Notes: generated by a model from the sequence alone, not told the origin. 32,765 bases of DNA from Lachnospiraceae bacterium (GCA_017542725.1 JAFXWR010000024.1:1-32765); one strand, 5' to 3'; numbered from the stretch's first letter, positions 22,671-31,298 are shown. Numbers and translations are program-made.

Positions 22671-24526
22671 ACCTTTTTAAAGATAAGTTCCACATTGTTG
22701 TATTTACTTTCTATTTTTTCTAATACATTTAATCCTGCAGGCATAATGTAGTCTACTTTTGAAAGATTGATAATTAAATTTCTATTTTGTAAATCTACGC
22801 TCAATCCTTCGACATAATCTATAAGTTTTGATGATGTGATGGAATCAAGTGCACCTTCTACTCGCACTATCACATCTTCATCACTTGATAGATGTGATAA
22901 ATTAAACTGGGTTGAAGTTCTAATCTTATCTAATTCTGCAACATCGTTCTTTTCAATTAGTTCTACACCACTTTTTTCTGATTTTAAGTAAATTACATCA
23001 TAATCATGGATGAGTCTTTTTATATTTTCTCTTGCAAACTTAAGTTCAAAATCAAATAAATCTTCTTCTATATTTTCTGTAAGTATCAATATCTTACCCT
23101 TATTTTCACTCACTATATTTTTAAGTGACTCGTAATTTGTGATGTCTGCTGCTTTAAATTTTGTTTCTTTTAAGCCCTCTATCTGTGAATGCATTTCTTT
23201 TGCCTCACTAATTACTGCAGGCAAGTCAACGCCTATATAATCTATATTTTTATTTTTGCATACAAGTCCTCTAACTGCAAATCCTGCGCCAATATCTATT
23301 ACTAAGTCTATTTTTTTGTTTTTTACTAGATCATCTATTTTATTTGTTACTTCGTCAAATCTATTTTTGTAATCATCATTAGGGCTCGCAGTGCTCGCCC
23401 CTACAGTATCATTGCTCGCCCCTACGCGGGCTGACAGGATGTCGTCCCCAACAGTTTTTTCAACATTTAATTCAGAAAATAAGTCCCCAGATAATAAGCC
23501 TGCTTCTTTTACTCCTTCCTTTGCAAGTATAATCATCGACTTAAGAGCATTAGAGAGTTTTGGATTTGCCTTCTCCATAGACTCAATGTCTTCTGTCTTA
23601 AGTTTACTACATGCCCAGTCATATATCTTATCAAGTGTCATCGGTCCTGTCTTTTCAAACAACACTCTATGTCTTCCATCATAAAGCTTGTAACTCACAT
23701 CTTTAATTCCAACCTGCTTAAACTTTTTAACCAAATCAGAAATTGTTTTCCCACCTCTTGCCACTGGGTCATCTTTTCCAGAAATAAAAATAATTGGATT
23801 GTCTTTGTTCATCTTGGCAATATTTTCTATCTTGCCAGTAAACTTTATTGCATATAAAAGTTCTCTAAAAAGTCCTATACTTATAGTTTCCATCGCATAT
23901 GGATCTGCTATGAGCCTTTTTACTTCATCTTCATTTTCATTTATCCAATCAAGATAACCTCTTCTATTTTTTATCTGCAAATTATTAGTCTCATTTACAA
24001 AGAAATCCAAAATCTTTGGTGCAGCCTTTTCACCAAGAACAAGTGATAAAACATTCGCAATTATTTTTCCAAAAAATGTCGCAGGCTTTGGAAACGAGAG
24101 ACATCCAACGAGTATAGCCGCATCCACACTGTCGCCATATCGTATGAGATAATCACGCACAAGATAAGAACCAAGCGAAAATCCAAGTATAATATATGGT
24201 AACTCTCCATACTCCTTCTCTGTCAAAAGTCTACAAGTGTAAATATCATCACTGGCAAAGTGCCAGCTACCCTTTGGTCCAAGATAAAGTCGTGGTTCAC
24301 CAGGTAATACAGACTGTCCGTGCCCTAAGTGGTCATTTCCTCTTACTATAAAACCTCTATCAGTAAAATATTCTGCAATTGGTTCATAAAGCATAATATG
24401 CTCTGATAGTCCGTGAGCAATCTGAATGATACCTTTATAATGCCTTACATTACTTGGTGTCCATTCAACTGCATGTATGGTTGTCTTTCCATCGGCTGAT
24501 GGATAATAAAATTCTCTCTTATTCAT
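22667..24526 (-). CDS. Alpha/beta hydrolase fused to a methyltransferase-like region and a degenerate STAS domain
   Basis: A 619-residue fusion. Residues about 1-310 are an alpha/beta hydrolase of the monoglyceride lipase/serine aminopeptidase type: QIAHGLSEH, GNDHLGHGQS and the nucleophile elbow GFSLGS (about 115-120), with the late acid and His in GKDDPVA and DGRHRVLFE. A low-complexity linker follows, part of it encoded by two dispersed repeats (about residues 363-385). Residues about 390-500 look like a Rossmann methyltransferase fold (LVIDIGAGFAVRG, IDYIGVDLPAV). Residues about 540-619 are a STAS domain; the usual SSAGL phospho-acceptor stretch is MPAGL, so the Ser is missing. The ATG follows the ligase stop by two bases, with no SD, so translation is coupled to it. 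Confidence 0.8.
   Translation of the reverse strand: MNKREFYYPSADGKTTIHAVEWTPSNVRHYKGIIQIAHGLSEHIMLYEPIAEYFTDRGFIVRGNDHLGHGQSVLPGEPRLYLGPKGSWHFASDDIYTCRLLTEKEYGELPYIILGFSLGSYLVRDYLIRYGDSVDAAILVGCLSFPKPATFFGKIIANVLSLVLGEKAAPKILDFFVNETNNLQIKNRRGYLDWINENEDEVKRLIADPYAMETISIGLFRELLYAIKFTGKIENIAKMNKDNPIIFISGKDDPVARGGKTISDLVKKFKQVGIKDVSYKLYDGRHRVLFEKTGPMTLDKIYDWACSKLKTEDIESMEKANPKLSNALKSMIILAKEGVKEAGLLSGDLFSELNVEKTVGDDILSARVGASNDTVGASTASPNDDYKNRFDEVTNKIDDLVKNKKIDLVIDIGAGFAVRGLVCKNKNIDYIGVDLPAVISEAKEMHSQIEGLKETKFKAADITNYESLKNIVSENKGKILILTENIEEDLFDFELKFARENIKRLIHDYDVIYLKSEKSGVELIEKNDVAELDKIRTSTQFNLSHLSSDEDVIVRVEGALDSITSSKLIDYVEGLSVDLQNRNLIINLSKVDYIMPAGLNVLEKIESKYNNVELIFKKV
23382..23425 (-). repeat. 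Dispersed repeats inserted in frame in the hydrolase fusion gene
   Basis: A full copy (23382-23404: GTAGGGGCGAGC-ACT-GCGAGCCC on the minus strand) and a left-end copy (GTAGGGGCGAGCAATGA, about 23409-23425) lie 4-8 bp apart inside the coding region. They are read as VGAS-NDT-VGAS-TASP without stop or frameshift and lie in the linker after the hydrolase domain. The neighbouring CAGCCCGCG just upstream may be a further remnant. Confidence 0.85.
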
Positions 24527-24528
24527 AA

Positions 24529-26262
24529 TCAAGCATACATATGGTCTACTTTTTGATAGTCAACTTTGCCGAAAAGTGTAAGTGGTATCTCATCAATTAT
24601 TTTATAGTCAACTGGTCTTAAATGTTTTAATAGTACTTCGTCGGCATGCTTCTTAAAATATTCTATTATAGTTTCCTGATGACCCACATCTTTTTTTAAT
24701 TGAACAAGTAATACTGGTACATTGAAACATTCCTTGTCTGGTCTTGGCACTGCCACACACCTATCTACAATGTCAAGATGTTTAAATGCATCTTCAATAT
24801 CTGAATAATCTATTTTGAAGTTAACACCGCGAGTAACTCCTGGGAATTGATAATAGAATGACCTTGACTTTCTTGATTTGTAGAATACAAAACCTTCTTC
24901 GTCTACATATCCAAGGTCTCCACTATGGAACCAAAGTTTTCCATCTTTATGAATTTGAAGTACCTCTTTAGTTTTCTCAGGCAAGCCTACATACCCTATC
25001 ATGGTAGAAGGTGACTGGATACAAAGTTCTCCAATTTCGTTGTACTTTTTTTCTTCACCTGTGTCAGGGTCAAATGCAGCTATGATAGTTTTCACAAACG
25101 GAAGTCCTACTGAACCGGTTTTATGATGTGCCTGTGTATTTACACAAGCTGCTGCACAAACTTCTGTGAGACCAAAACCATTTAAGATTACTTCTTTGCT
25201 GTTATTCCTTCTAAAATAATTATTTATTTTTTCTTCAAGTTCTGGAGTCAAAACATCACTGCCAGTTATAGGGTCTATCATACAAGACAAATCTATTTTC
25301 TTATTTTGGTCTACAAAGGTTTCCCAAATCTGTGGCATAAATGCTACGTGATTTACTTTATCATGTTTAAATGCATCAACGAGCAAATTATTTCCTGGCA
25401 TTCTCATGACAATTTTCATGCCATGACGAATCGACTCATGAAGTCCTGTTGTGATGGCAAAAGCGTGATACATAGGCACTGCACAGAGGCAACTATGTTC
25501 TTTACTTATTCTGCTATTTTGCGCACTATATTGTTCGAGACAATTATTTATTGCCTTGCTACTTACAAGTGCACCCTTACTATGTCCACTGGTGCCACTT
25601 GTAGGAAATACAACAGCAGGGTCATCACCCTTTACCTCATAGTCAACTTCCCTATGAGTATCTCCGAGTTTCATGAACTCTTGCCAATTTATTGAATTTA
25701 ATTCTTGTGGAACTTTATATCTCACCAAGCCATAGAATCTAGATATAAATTTAGATATGAGTATCATAGAATCAAGAGCGCTCAAGCTTATAATATGCTT
25801 TGGCATCTTGTCATTTGGTATGTCCTTAAACTTATTTGCAAACATATCAAATGTAAAAAGATAATTGCTATTTACCTTTGTGACATTTGCAGGAACCACT
25901 TCATCAAGTTCAAACGGATTAATGAAGTTTACTATTGCTCCAATTTTACTGATTGCATACACAAGGTAAATAACTTCAGGTGCTATAAATACACAGAGAG
26001 AAACATAGTCACCTTTTTTAACACCGATATTTATAAGTACATTCGCAACTCTTTCAACCTTATCACGGACGTAGTCATATCGGAATGTCGCTCCATAATA
26101 ATCAAGCATTACCCTCTTCTTGCCGTAAAGTGTTTCTGCTTCCTTAAAAACATCATAGAGTGTTTTGTTCGAAAGCTCAACATTAATTGCCTCTTCGCTC
26201 AAATAATTAAGCCAAGGCCTGTCAATGGATGCATATCCACTGATCGTTTTCTCATTATTCAT
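24529..26262 (-). CDS. AMP-dependent acyl-CoA synthetase/ligase family enzyme
   Basis: A 577-residue class I adenylate-forming enzyme, which activates a carboxylic acid (probably a fatty acid) as acyl-AMP. The P-loop motif is FPTSGTSGHSKG (about residues 215-226), then NGFGLTE near 365, HSGDLGYVDEEG near 447 and the catalytic C-terminal Lys in LFGKVDYQ near 565. All core motifs are intact. The acid substrate, and whether CoA or a carrier is the acceptor, cannot be read from the sequence. I prefer the ATG at 26262, preceded by GGGAGG, over one five codons upstream. The stop overlaps the hydrolase start region, so ligase and hydrolase-STAS protein are made together and may form a lipid-handling pair. 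Confidence 0.9.
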   Translation of the reverse strand: MNNEKTISGYASIDRPWLNYLSEEAINVELSNKTLYDVFKEAETLYGKKRVMLDYYGATFRYDYVRDKVERVANVLINIGVKKGDYVSLCVFIAPEVIYLVYAISKIGAIVNFINPFELDEVVPANVTKVNSNYLFTFDMFANKFKDIPNDKMPKHIISLSALDSMILISKFISRFYGLVRYKVPQELNSINWQEFMKLGDTHREVDYEVKGDDPAVVFPTSGTSGHSKGALVSSKAINNCLEQYSAQNSRISKEHSCLCAVPMYHAFAITTGLHESIRHGMKIVMRMPGNNLLVDAFKHDKVNHVAFMPQIWETFVDQNKKIDLSCMIDPITGSDVLTPELEEKINNYFRRNNSKEVILNGFGLTEVCAAACVNTQAHHKTGSVGLPFVKTIIAAFDPDTGEEKKYNEIGELCIQSPSTMIGYVGLPEKTKEVLQIHKDGKLWFHSGDLGYVDEEGFVFYKSRKSRSFYYQFPGVTRGVNFKIDYSDIEDAFKHLDIVDRCVAVPRPDKECFNVPVLLVQLKKDVGHQETIIEYFKKHADEVLLKHLRPVDYKIIDEIPLTLFGKVDYQKVDHMYA

Positions 26263-26289
26263 TTTTTCCTCCCACAAAATTATGCTATC

Positions 26290-26306
26290 CTACATTAGAA
26301 ATGTAG
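26290..26306. repeat. Small perfect hairpin in the ligase leader
   Basis: CTACATT (26290-26296), AGA and AATGTAG (26300-26306) form a 7-bp stem with a 3-nt loop, in the 70-bp gap between the CmpB-like gene and the ligase. No T-run follows, so it is not a terminator. It could be an operator or a processing site. Confidence 0.3.
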
Positions 26307-26332
26307 TTTGCGATTGCTTCCCACAACCACGA

Positions 26333-27049
26333 TTAAATTTGTCCGCCGCCAATTTTGTCTTTTGTTTTATTTATTATACTAGCGATATTCTCTTTGACCA
26401 TAAATAAGAAGAATGCAGGTTTCGATTCATATTTTTTTAACTCCGTGTTATATTTTTCTTTCAATTCTTCAAGCTTAACTATGACACCTTTTTCTTCTGC
26501 ATAATCTCTTATCTTAGCTACGAGATGACCGCTATATATAAAGTCTGTTATAAACAAAGACATAAACATACCTACAAAGAAACAGAATATGAGATTCTTT
26601 GATAACCATAGGCATGCATCATACACAAGTGGATGAATTAAAAAATAATATCCTGCACTTAAGAGTCCCCAAAATATTGAAAACTTAAGACAGATAAATC
26701 CTTTATAATTAAACTTTTCATTTGAGTAATCCCAAAGTCTAAGATTAAAATATTTTAAAAGTATCTCCCCACCAATTAACTCAATGAGCGTCATGATGAG
26801 AGACATTAAAACAAATAGTACTATTCTTTTCAATGCAATGTTTTCTATTGGAAGTATTTTTTCTAGATAGGTTATCAAAAAAACTGTAAGCAAACCTATA
26901 CCATAGATAGGAAGCCAAGGTCCTACGCAAAATCCTGGATTAAACCATCTCTTTTCTGGGTCAGCAGCATGTCTATATATTACCTCGAGCCCCCACCCAA
27001 ACATCGCTCCCATTCCAAAAATAAAAACGAATAATACAAATAAATGCAT
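26333..27049 (-). CDS. Putative ABC-transporter permease, CmpB type (PF06541-like)
   Basis: A 238-residue membrane protein with the hallmarks of the family annotated 'putative ABC-transporter type IV' (CmpB): FGMGAMFGWGLEVIYR near the N-terminus, NPGFCVGPWLPIYGIG (about residues 38-53), then GGEILLKYFNLRLWDYS and FSIFWGLLSAGYYFLIHP. About five or six TM segments are followed by a charged cytoplasmic helix and tail. Despite the name, these proteins are usually found without an ATPase, and their function is not settled; none is encoded here. AGGAGC precedes the ATG. The gene lies 13 bp after the lipoprotein and 70 bp before the ligase, in the same direction. Confidence 0.82.
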   Translation of the reverse strand: MHLFVLFVFIFGMGAMFGWGLEVIYRHAADPEKRWFNPGFCVGPWLPIYGIGLLTVFLITYLEKILPIENIALKRIVLFVLMSLIMTLIELIGGEILLKYFNLRLWDYSNEKFNYKGFICLKFSIFWGLLSAGYYFLIHPLVYDACLWLSKNLIFCFFVGMFMSLFITDFIYSGHLVAKIRDYAEEKGVIVKLEELKEKYNTELKKYESKPAFFLFMVKENIASIINKTKDKIGGGQI

Positions 27050-27062
27050 GACAATATTGCTC

Positions 27063-27725
27063 CTATGTTCTTGATCTTATAAGTGAAGCATCTTTTAACT
27101 GCACATATTTATTCTCACCTTCATAGTAAATATCAAAAACTCCTGTGACTATTATTCCATCTCCTTCATTTGGATAGTCATCTGGGTATTTGTGATTTCC
27201 TGCCCACAAAAATTCCATTCCCTGTTGACAACATGCTGTAGCATCTTTAATTATGCAAGTATAATAATTTCTCTCCGGATACTTATATACAGCAAGTTTG
27301 CCATTCATTCTAACCATCTTTCCTACATAGTTTTCTGGCGTATTCATCATGTTATACACTTCTGAATAAACCATAGTGCTACTAAGTCTTGTTAAATCAA
27401 TATCAATATCTGATGCTTGAGTAACCTTTCCAGCGTTGCTACTTGGTTTTTTCATGTTTGAGCCGCCATTTATTTGGCTCGCACCACCTGAAATTGCAGG
27501 TACCTTAGATGAAACACTTTTTTTACTACTTGTGTCATCTGGATTTGTAACATTGCCCCCATGATTTTTGTCATCGGCATTTTGACTATTGCCAGTCTTC
27601 TCTTGCAATACTTGATCTACAGACTTAGAAGTTGTATTTGAAGTTTTTGTTGCTACTTTTTTACTTCCACAGGCTGTAGATAAAATCATCACTAATAAAA
27701 GAAAAAATATTATGTTCTTTTTCAT
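27063..27725 (-). CDS. Lipoprotein with OB-like C-terminal domain
   Basis: A 220-residue predicted lipoprotein: basic MKKN, a hydrophobic core, then the lipobox LSTAC with Cys19 as the lipidation site, so it should be tethered outside the membrane. Residues about 20-115 are a disordered linker rich in S, T, N, G and K. The C-terminal part (about 120-220) has VGKMVRMNGKLAVYKYPERN, IIKDATACCQQGMEFLW and VTGVFDIYYEGENKYVQLKDASL, which looks like a small beta-barrel (OB-like) domain with a Cys-Cys pair. I do not recognise a named function. AGGAGTG precedes the ATG. The gene follows asd by 28 bp and precedes the CmpB-like gene by 13 bp. Confidence 0.8.
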   Translation of the reverse strand: MKKNIIFFLLLVMILSTACGSKKVATKTSNTTSKSVDQVLQEKTGNSQNADDKNHGGNVTNPDDTSSKKSVSSKVPAISGGASQINGGSNMKKPSSNAGKVTQASDIDIDLTRLSSTMVYSEVYNMMNTPENYVGKMVRMNGKLAVYKYPERNYYTCIIKDATACCQQGMEFLWAGNHKYPDDYPNEGDGIIVTGVFDIYYEGENKYVQLKDASLIRSRT

Positions 27726-27753
27726 TTTTTACACTCCTATCTCATTGAAATTT

Positions 27754-28815
27754 TTATTTCAAAAATAATTCTAATATTTGAACCGCATTCGTTGCTGCAC
27801 CCTTTCTTATCTGGTCACCACAGCACCAAAGTGTTATGCCATTTTCGAAAACTAGGTCTTGTCTTATACGACCAACCTCAACTATATCTTTATCAGTAGT
27901 ATTAAGTGGCATAGGATATAAATGATTTTTTTGGTCGTCAACTAATTTTGCTCCGTTTACATTTGACAGTACCTTTTTCACTTCATCAACTGTAAGTTTC
28001 TTCTCTAAATCAAGTGTAACTGATATGCTATGAGATCTCATAACTGGAACTCTTATGCAAGTACAAGTTACTTTGAGATCTGGTAAATGCATTATTTTTC
28101 TCGACTCATTTTGCATCTTCATTTCTTCTGTTGTGAAATCATTTTCTGTAAATGATCCGATGCAAGGTATTAAATTGTATGCGATTTGATATTTAAAAGC
28201 ATTTGACTCAAACTCTGGACTAGCTCCTTGTTCTGTATAACCCATAAGTTTAGTTATCCTATGGTTTGGAATTTCACTATGCTTTGCAAGATATTCTACC
28301 TGCTCATCAAGTGCCTTCATGCCACCAACTCCAGCACCACTTACAGCCTGGTAAGTTGATGCTATCATACTTTTAATTTTTGAAACTTTATTTATACCAT
28401 AGACAGCCATATCTGTTATTATAGTGGAACAATTTGGGTTAGCAATAATTCCTTTATTGTTTTTCGCATCTTCACCATTTATCTCTGGCACTACGAGTGG
28501 AACTTCAGGGTCCATCCTAAATGCTGATGAGTTATCTATAAATACTGCTCCAGCCTTCACAATTGCAGGTGCATAAAGCTTAGAAAACTCTGCTTCAACG
28601 GCACCTAAAACAAAATCCATGCCATTAAAAGAATCATTAGTTGTCTCTTCTATAGTAAGTTCTTGAGTTTTACCAGCTATATTAACTTTAACTTTTTTAC
28701 CTGCAGATTTTTTTGATGCAAGAAGTTTTAATTCGCAGTCAATTTTTCTCTCTTCTATACATTTTATCATCTGCATACCTACGGCACCAGTGGCACCTAA
28801 TATTGCTACTTTCAT
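27754..28815 (-). CDS. asd: Aspartate-semialdehyde dehydrogenase
   Basis: A 353-residue Asd, which reduces aspartyl-4-phosphate to aspartate semialdehyde with NADPH, the second step from aspartate to threonine, lysine and methionine. The N-terminal GATGAVG binds the nucleotide, the catalytic Cys is in ANPNCST (about residue 127), QAVSGAG follows, and the substrate-binding Arg and catalytic His lie in VPVMRSHS near residue 268. The ATG at 28815 is chosen over an upstream one at 28842 because AAAGGAGG stands right before it, and the longer form would be read from the dispersed repeat. It follows lysC by 73 bp, all of which is repeat plus SD. Confidence 0.95.
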   Translation of the reverse strand: MKVAILGATGAVGMQMIKCIEERKIDCELKLLASKKSAGKKVKVNIAGKTQELTIEETTNDSFNGMDFVLGAVEAEFSKLYAPAIVKAGAVFIDNSSAFRMDPEVPLVVPEINGEDAKNNKGIIANPNCSTIITDMAVYGINKVSKIKSMIASTYQAVSGAGVGGMKALDEQVEYLAKHSEIPNHRITKLMGYTEQGASPEFESNAFKYQIAYNLIPCIGSFTENDFTTEEMKMQNESRKIMHLPDLKVTCTCIRVPVMRSHSISVTLDLEKKLTVDEVKKVLSNVNGAKLVDDQKNHLYPMPLNTTDKDIVEVGRIRQDLVFENGITLWCCGDQIRKGAATNAVQILELFLK

Positions 28816-28831
28816 TATTTCCTCCTTTGTT

Positions 28832-28881
28832 GCCGCTCGCATAGCTCGCGGCTACGAGTACGGGCGAGCTTCGCGAGCCCC
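28832..28881. repeat. Inverted pair of GC-rich dispersed repeats between lysC and asd
   Basis: Two diverged copies in opposite orientation. The first (28832-28855) is a GCCGC/GCGGC hairpin around GCTCGC-ATA-GCTCGC; the second (28862-28881) is GGGCGAGC-TTC-GCGAGCCC. The stem of the first differs from the family consensus on both arms, in ways that keep pairing. The pair fills the lysC-asd gap. Confidence 0.85.
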
Positions 28882-28888
28882 ATTTTAG

Positions 28889-30211
28889 TTAGTTTATAAA
28901 TTTTTTATATATACATTGGATAGATTTCTCAAAATCAGCTCCATCAACACCAACTATGATACATATCTCGTCAGAACCTTGTGAAATAATTTTTATATTT
29001 ATGTCATTTGCACCGAGCTCTGCGAAAATTTGACCTGACATTCTCTTTTTATTTCTCATCCTACGGCCTACTACTGCCACAAGTGCAATTCCATCTATAA
29101 CTTTCACTTCGTCACATTTCAAACCTTCTTTAAGCTCATCAACTATCTCATAATAATATTTTTTCATTTTCGCACTTGCCACAACTACATCTACACTATC
29201 TACTCCAGACGGACAAAACTCTACGCTAATTCCGTACTTTTCAAATACCGATAAAATTTTTCTCATAAATCCAACTTCGCCAGACATATGATTCTTTATA
29301 CAAGTTACTACAGAAAAATCTTTTTTACCAGTAATTCCTGTTATAGCATGTAGTGCATTGTTGTCATCTAAGTCATCAAATGATGATAATATCATAGTGC
29401 CAGGGTTATCAGGTTCGTTTGTATTTCTTATATTGATTGGTATATTTTTTTCTTTCACAGGAAATACTGCTTCATCATGCAATACATTTGCACCCATGTA
29501 GCTCATCTCTCTAAGTTCGCTATAAGTTATTGTGTCAATTCTTTGAGGATTTGAAACTATCCTTGGGTCACACACAAGTATACCTGATACATCTGTCCAG
29601 TTTTCATAGAGATCTGCATTTAAAAGATTTGCAAGGATGGAACCTGTGATATCTGACCCACCGCGACTCATAACTTTTATTTTTCCATCAGGCATAGAGC
29701 CATAAAATCCTGGGAACACTATCTTTTTATTAGTATTTAAATATTTCTGCAATGCTTCATTTGTTTTTTCCATATTGATAATTTGATTGTAGTCGAATTT
29801 GAACACATCTTTTGCATCAACAAATTCAGCATTTAAATATTCGGCAAGCATAAGAGCAGTAAGATATTCTCCACGAGACACAAGATAATCAGTATCGTTA
29901 TCAACTGCTATGTCGTCTTTTATCTTCTTGAACTCTTTATCTAAATCTATCTTAAGGCCAAGAGCCTCTTTTATGCTATAATATTTCTTTTCAATCAAAG
30001 AGAAAATATCATTTACAGAAACTTTATATTTCACATGAGTGTGTGCTATGTAGAGAAGGTCTGTCACCTTGTGGTCGTCCTTTCCTTCTTTTCCGCACGC
30101 AGATGTAACTACAAACTTTCTTGCATCCTCTGCATTGACAATATTCTTTACTTTTTTAAATTGCTCGGCGTTGGCTACTGATGAGCCGCCGAATTTGACT
30201 ACTTTTATCAT
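28889..30211 (-). CDS. lysC: Aspartate kinase
   Basis: A 440-residue monofunctional aspartokinase, which phosphorylates aspartate in the first committed step of the aspartate pathway. The N-terminal VKFGGSSVANAEQFKKV is the kinase signature, and MSRGGSDITGS (about residues 190-200) the ATP/aspartate-binding block. Two ACT domains follow (about 300-440), the usual site of feedback inhibition by lysine or threonine; the specific effector cannot be read by eye. I prefer the ATG at 30211, since an upstream one at 30232 lies inside hom. The SD (AGGGGCGAG) is provided by a remnant of the dispersed repeat that also contains the hom stop codon. Confidence 0.95.
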   Translation of the reverse strand: MIKVVKFGGSSVANAEQFKKVKNIVNAEDARKFVVTSACGKEGKDDHKVTDLLYIAHTHVKYKVSVNDIFSLIEKKYYSIKEALGLKIDLDKEFKKIKDDIAVDNDTDYLVSRGEYLTALMLAEYLNAEFVDAKDVFKFDYNQIINMEKTNEALQKYLNTNKKIVFPGFYGSMPDGKIKVMSRGGSDITGSILANLLNADLYENWTDVSGILVCDPRIVSNPQRIDTITYSELREMSYMGANVLHDEAVFPVKEKNIPINIRNTNEPDNPGTMILSSFDDLDDNNALHAITGITGKKDFSVVTCIKNHMSGEVGFMRKILSVFEKYGISVEFCPSGVDSVDVVVASAKMKKYYYEIVDELKEGLKCDEVKVIDGIALVAVVGRRMRNKKRMSGQIFAELGANDINIKIISQGSDEICIIVGVDGADFEKSIQCIYKKFIN

Positions 30212-30214
30212 ATA

Positions 30215-30225
30215 CTCGCCCCTAC
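30215..30225 (-). repeat. Dispersed-repeat remnant serving as hom stop and lysC SD
   Basis: GTAGGGGCGAG on the minus strand, the left end of the family. TAG (30222-30224) ends hom, and AGGGG/GGCGAG lies four to eight bases before the lysC ATG as its only SD-like sequence. Confidence 0.65.
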
Positions 30226-31298
30226 AAATCAAACTTCGCTATAAATTTAATTTTTGGATTTCTTAGTTCTTCTACTGTCATACCATCTACAACCTTCGCC
30301 TCACCATCATCATATCTCACATAAAACTTTTCTTTAAAATCTTTATATTCAACGATGACCTTTTCTGTAGTGTAAATTGGAACTACCGCTTTTTGATCTA
30401 TTCGCACAAGGTCTTGCACTACGGAGTGACCTGTTGGAAGACTTCCAGCGCCAGGCCCTATAAATACTAATCTTCCTTCAGTCTTGCAATATAACTCAAC
30501 ATAATTAAAATTTGATCCTACATTTGCGATATAAGCCTTATCATCAAATAACTCTGGCATAACTAAAATTAAATTCTTTTCTCTATCAAAAGTTGTTATA
30601 AGTTTTAGAACCAAATGATTTTTCTTAAAGTATGCCATGTCTTCTTTTGTAAGATATCTAATCCCAAACTTCAAAACATTTTCAATCGAAAATGATTTTC
30701 TTGTTGCGACATTTGCAGAAATAATTGTTTTATATAAAAGGTCATCTCCATCTATATCACTTGATGGATCTGCTTCAGCAAATCCTTTATCCTGAGTTTC
30801 TTTAAGCGCGACATCAAAATCTACATACCCATTTGTCATTTTATCAAGTATGTAATTTGTTGTGCCATTAAATATTGCTTTAAAACCTGTGACATCATCT
30901 ACAAATGAAACTCTCGATAAATTTTCTATCCAAGGTATGCCACCTCCAACTGATGCTTCAAATAAAAAGTAGACATCATTTTCATCTGACAAGTTCATGA
31001 GCTCATCATAGTGAGTCGCAACCAAAAGTTTATTTGATGTGACAACATTTTTCTTTTTCTTCATCGCACGACTCACATAGTCAAATGCAGGGTCACTACC
31101 TCCCATACACTCAACTATAGTATCAATGCTATCATCATTTAATATAATATCAAAATCATCTACCATTTCTGGCAAATCCATTTTGCTTCCTTTTCTCTTT
31201 AAAATTTTTGACACATTAATATAATCTAGGCCATTGTTCTTGACAATCTCATAAACGCCTTTCCCCACTGTGCCAAAGCCCAAAATCGCTATGTTCAT
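30222..31298 (-). CDS. hom: Homoserine dehydrogenase, short form without ACT domain
   Basis: A 358-residue homoserine dehydrogenase, which reduces aspartate semialdehyde to homoserine. The NAD(P) motif is GFGTVGKGVYE at residues 7-17; NGTTNYILDKM (about 144-154) and FAEADPSSDIDGDDLLYK (about 172-189, with the catalytic Asp/Lys pair) form the active site; GPGAGSLPTGHSVVQDL lies near 280-296. The C-terminal ACT domain of the usual enzyme (about 430 residues) is absent, so threonine feedback through that domain is not expected. The SD GAGGAG precedes the ATG, and an extended -10 promoter lies 24-32 bp upstream. The stop codon is within a dispersed-repeat remnant. It is the first gene of hom-lysC-asd. 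Confidence 0.94.
   Translation of the reverse strand: MNIAILGFGTVGKGVYEIVKNNGLDYINVSKILKRKGSKMDLPEMVDDFDIILNDDSIDTIVECMGGSDPAFDYVSRAMKKKKNVVTSNKLLVATHYDELMNLSDENDVYFLFEASVGGGIPWIENLSRVSFVDDVTGFKAIFNGTTNYILDKMTNGYVDFDVALKETQDKGFAEADPSSDIDGDDLLYKTIISANVATRKSFSIENVLKFGIRYLTKEDMAYFKKNHLVLKLITTFDREKNLILVMPELFDDKAYIANVGSNFNYVELYCKTEGRLVFIGPGAGSLPTGHSVVQDLVRIDQKAVVPIYTTEKVIVEYKDFKEKFYVRYDDGEAKVVDGMTVEELRNPKIKFIAKFDL

Noticed and set aside
27745..27762. TTGAAAT/ATTTCAA hairpin at the asd stop as a terminator
   Set aside because: The stem is short and A/T-rich with no following T-run in the minus direction, and the lipoprotein SD follows at once.
16693..28881. GC-rich hairpin repeats as intrinsic terminators
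   Set aside because: None has a T-run after it on either strand, and they lie inside operons between closely spaced genes; the true terminator at 16399-16446 looks quite different.
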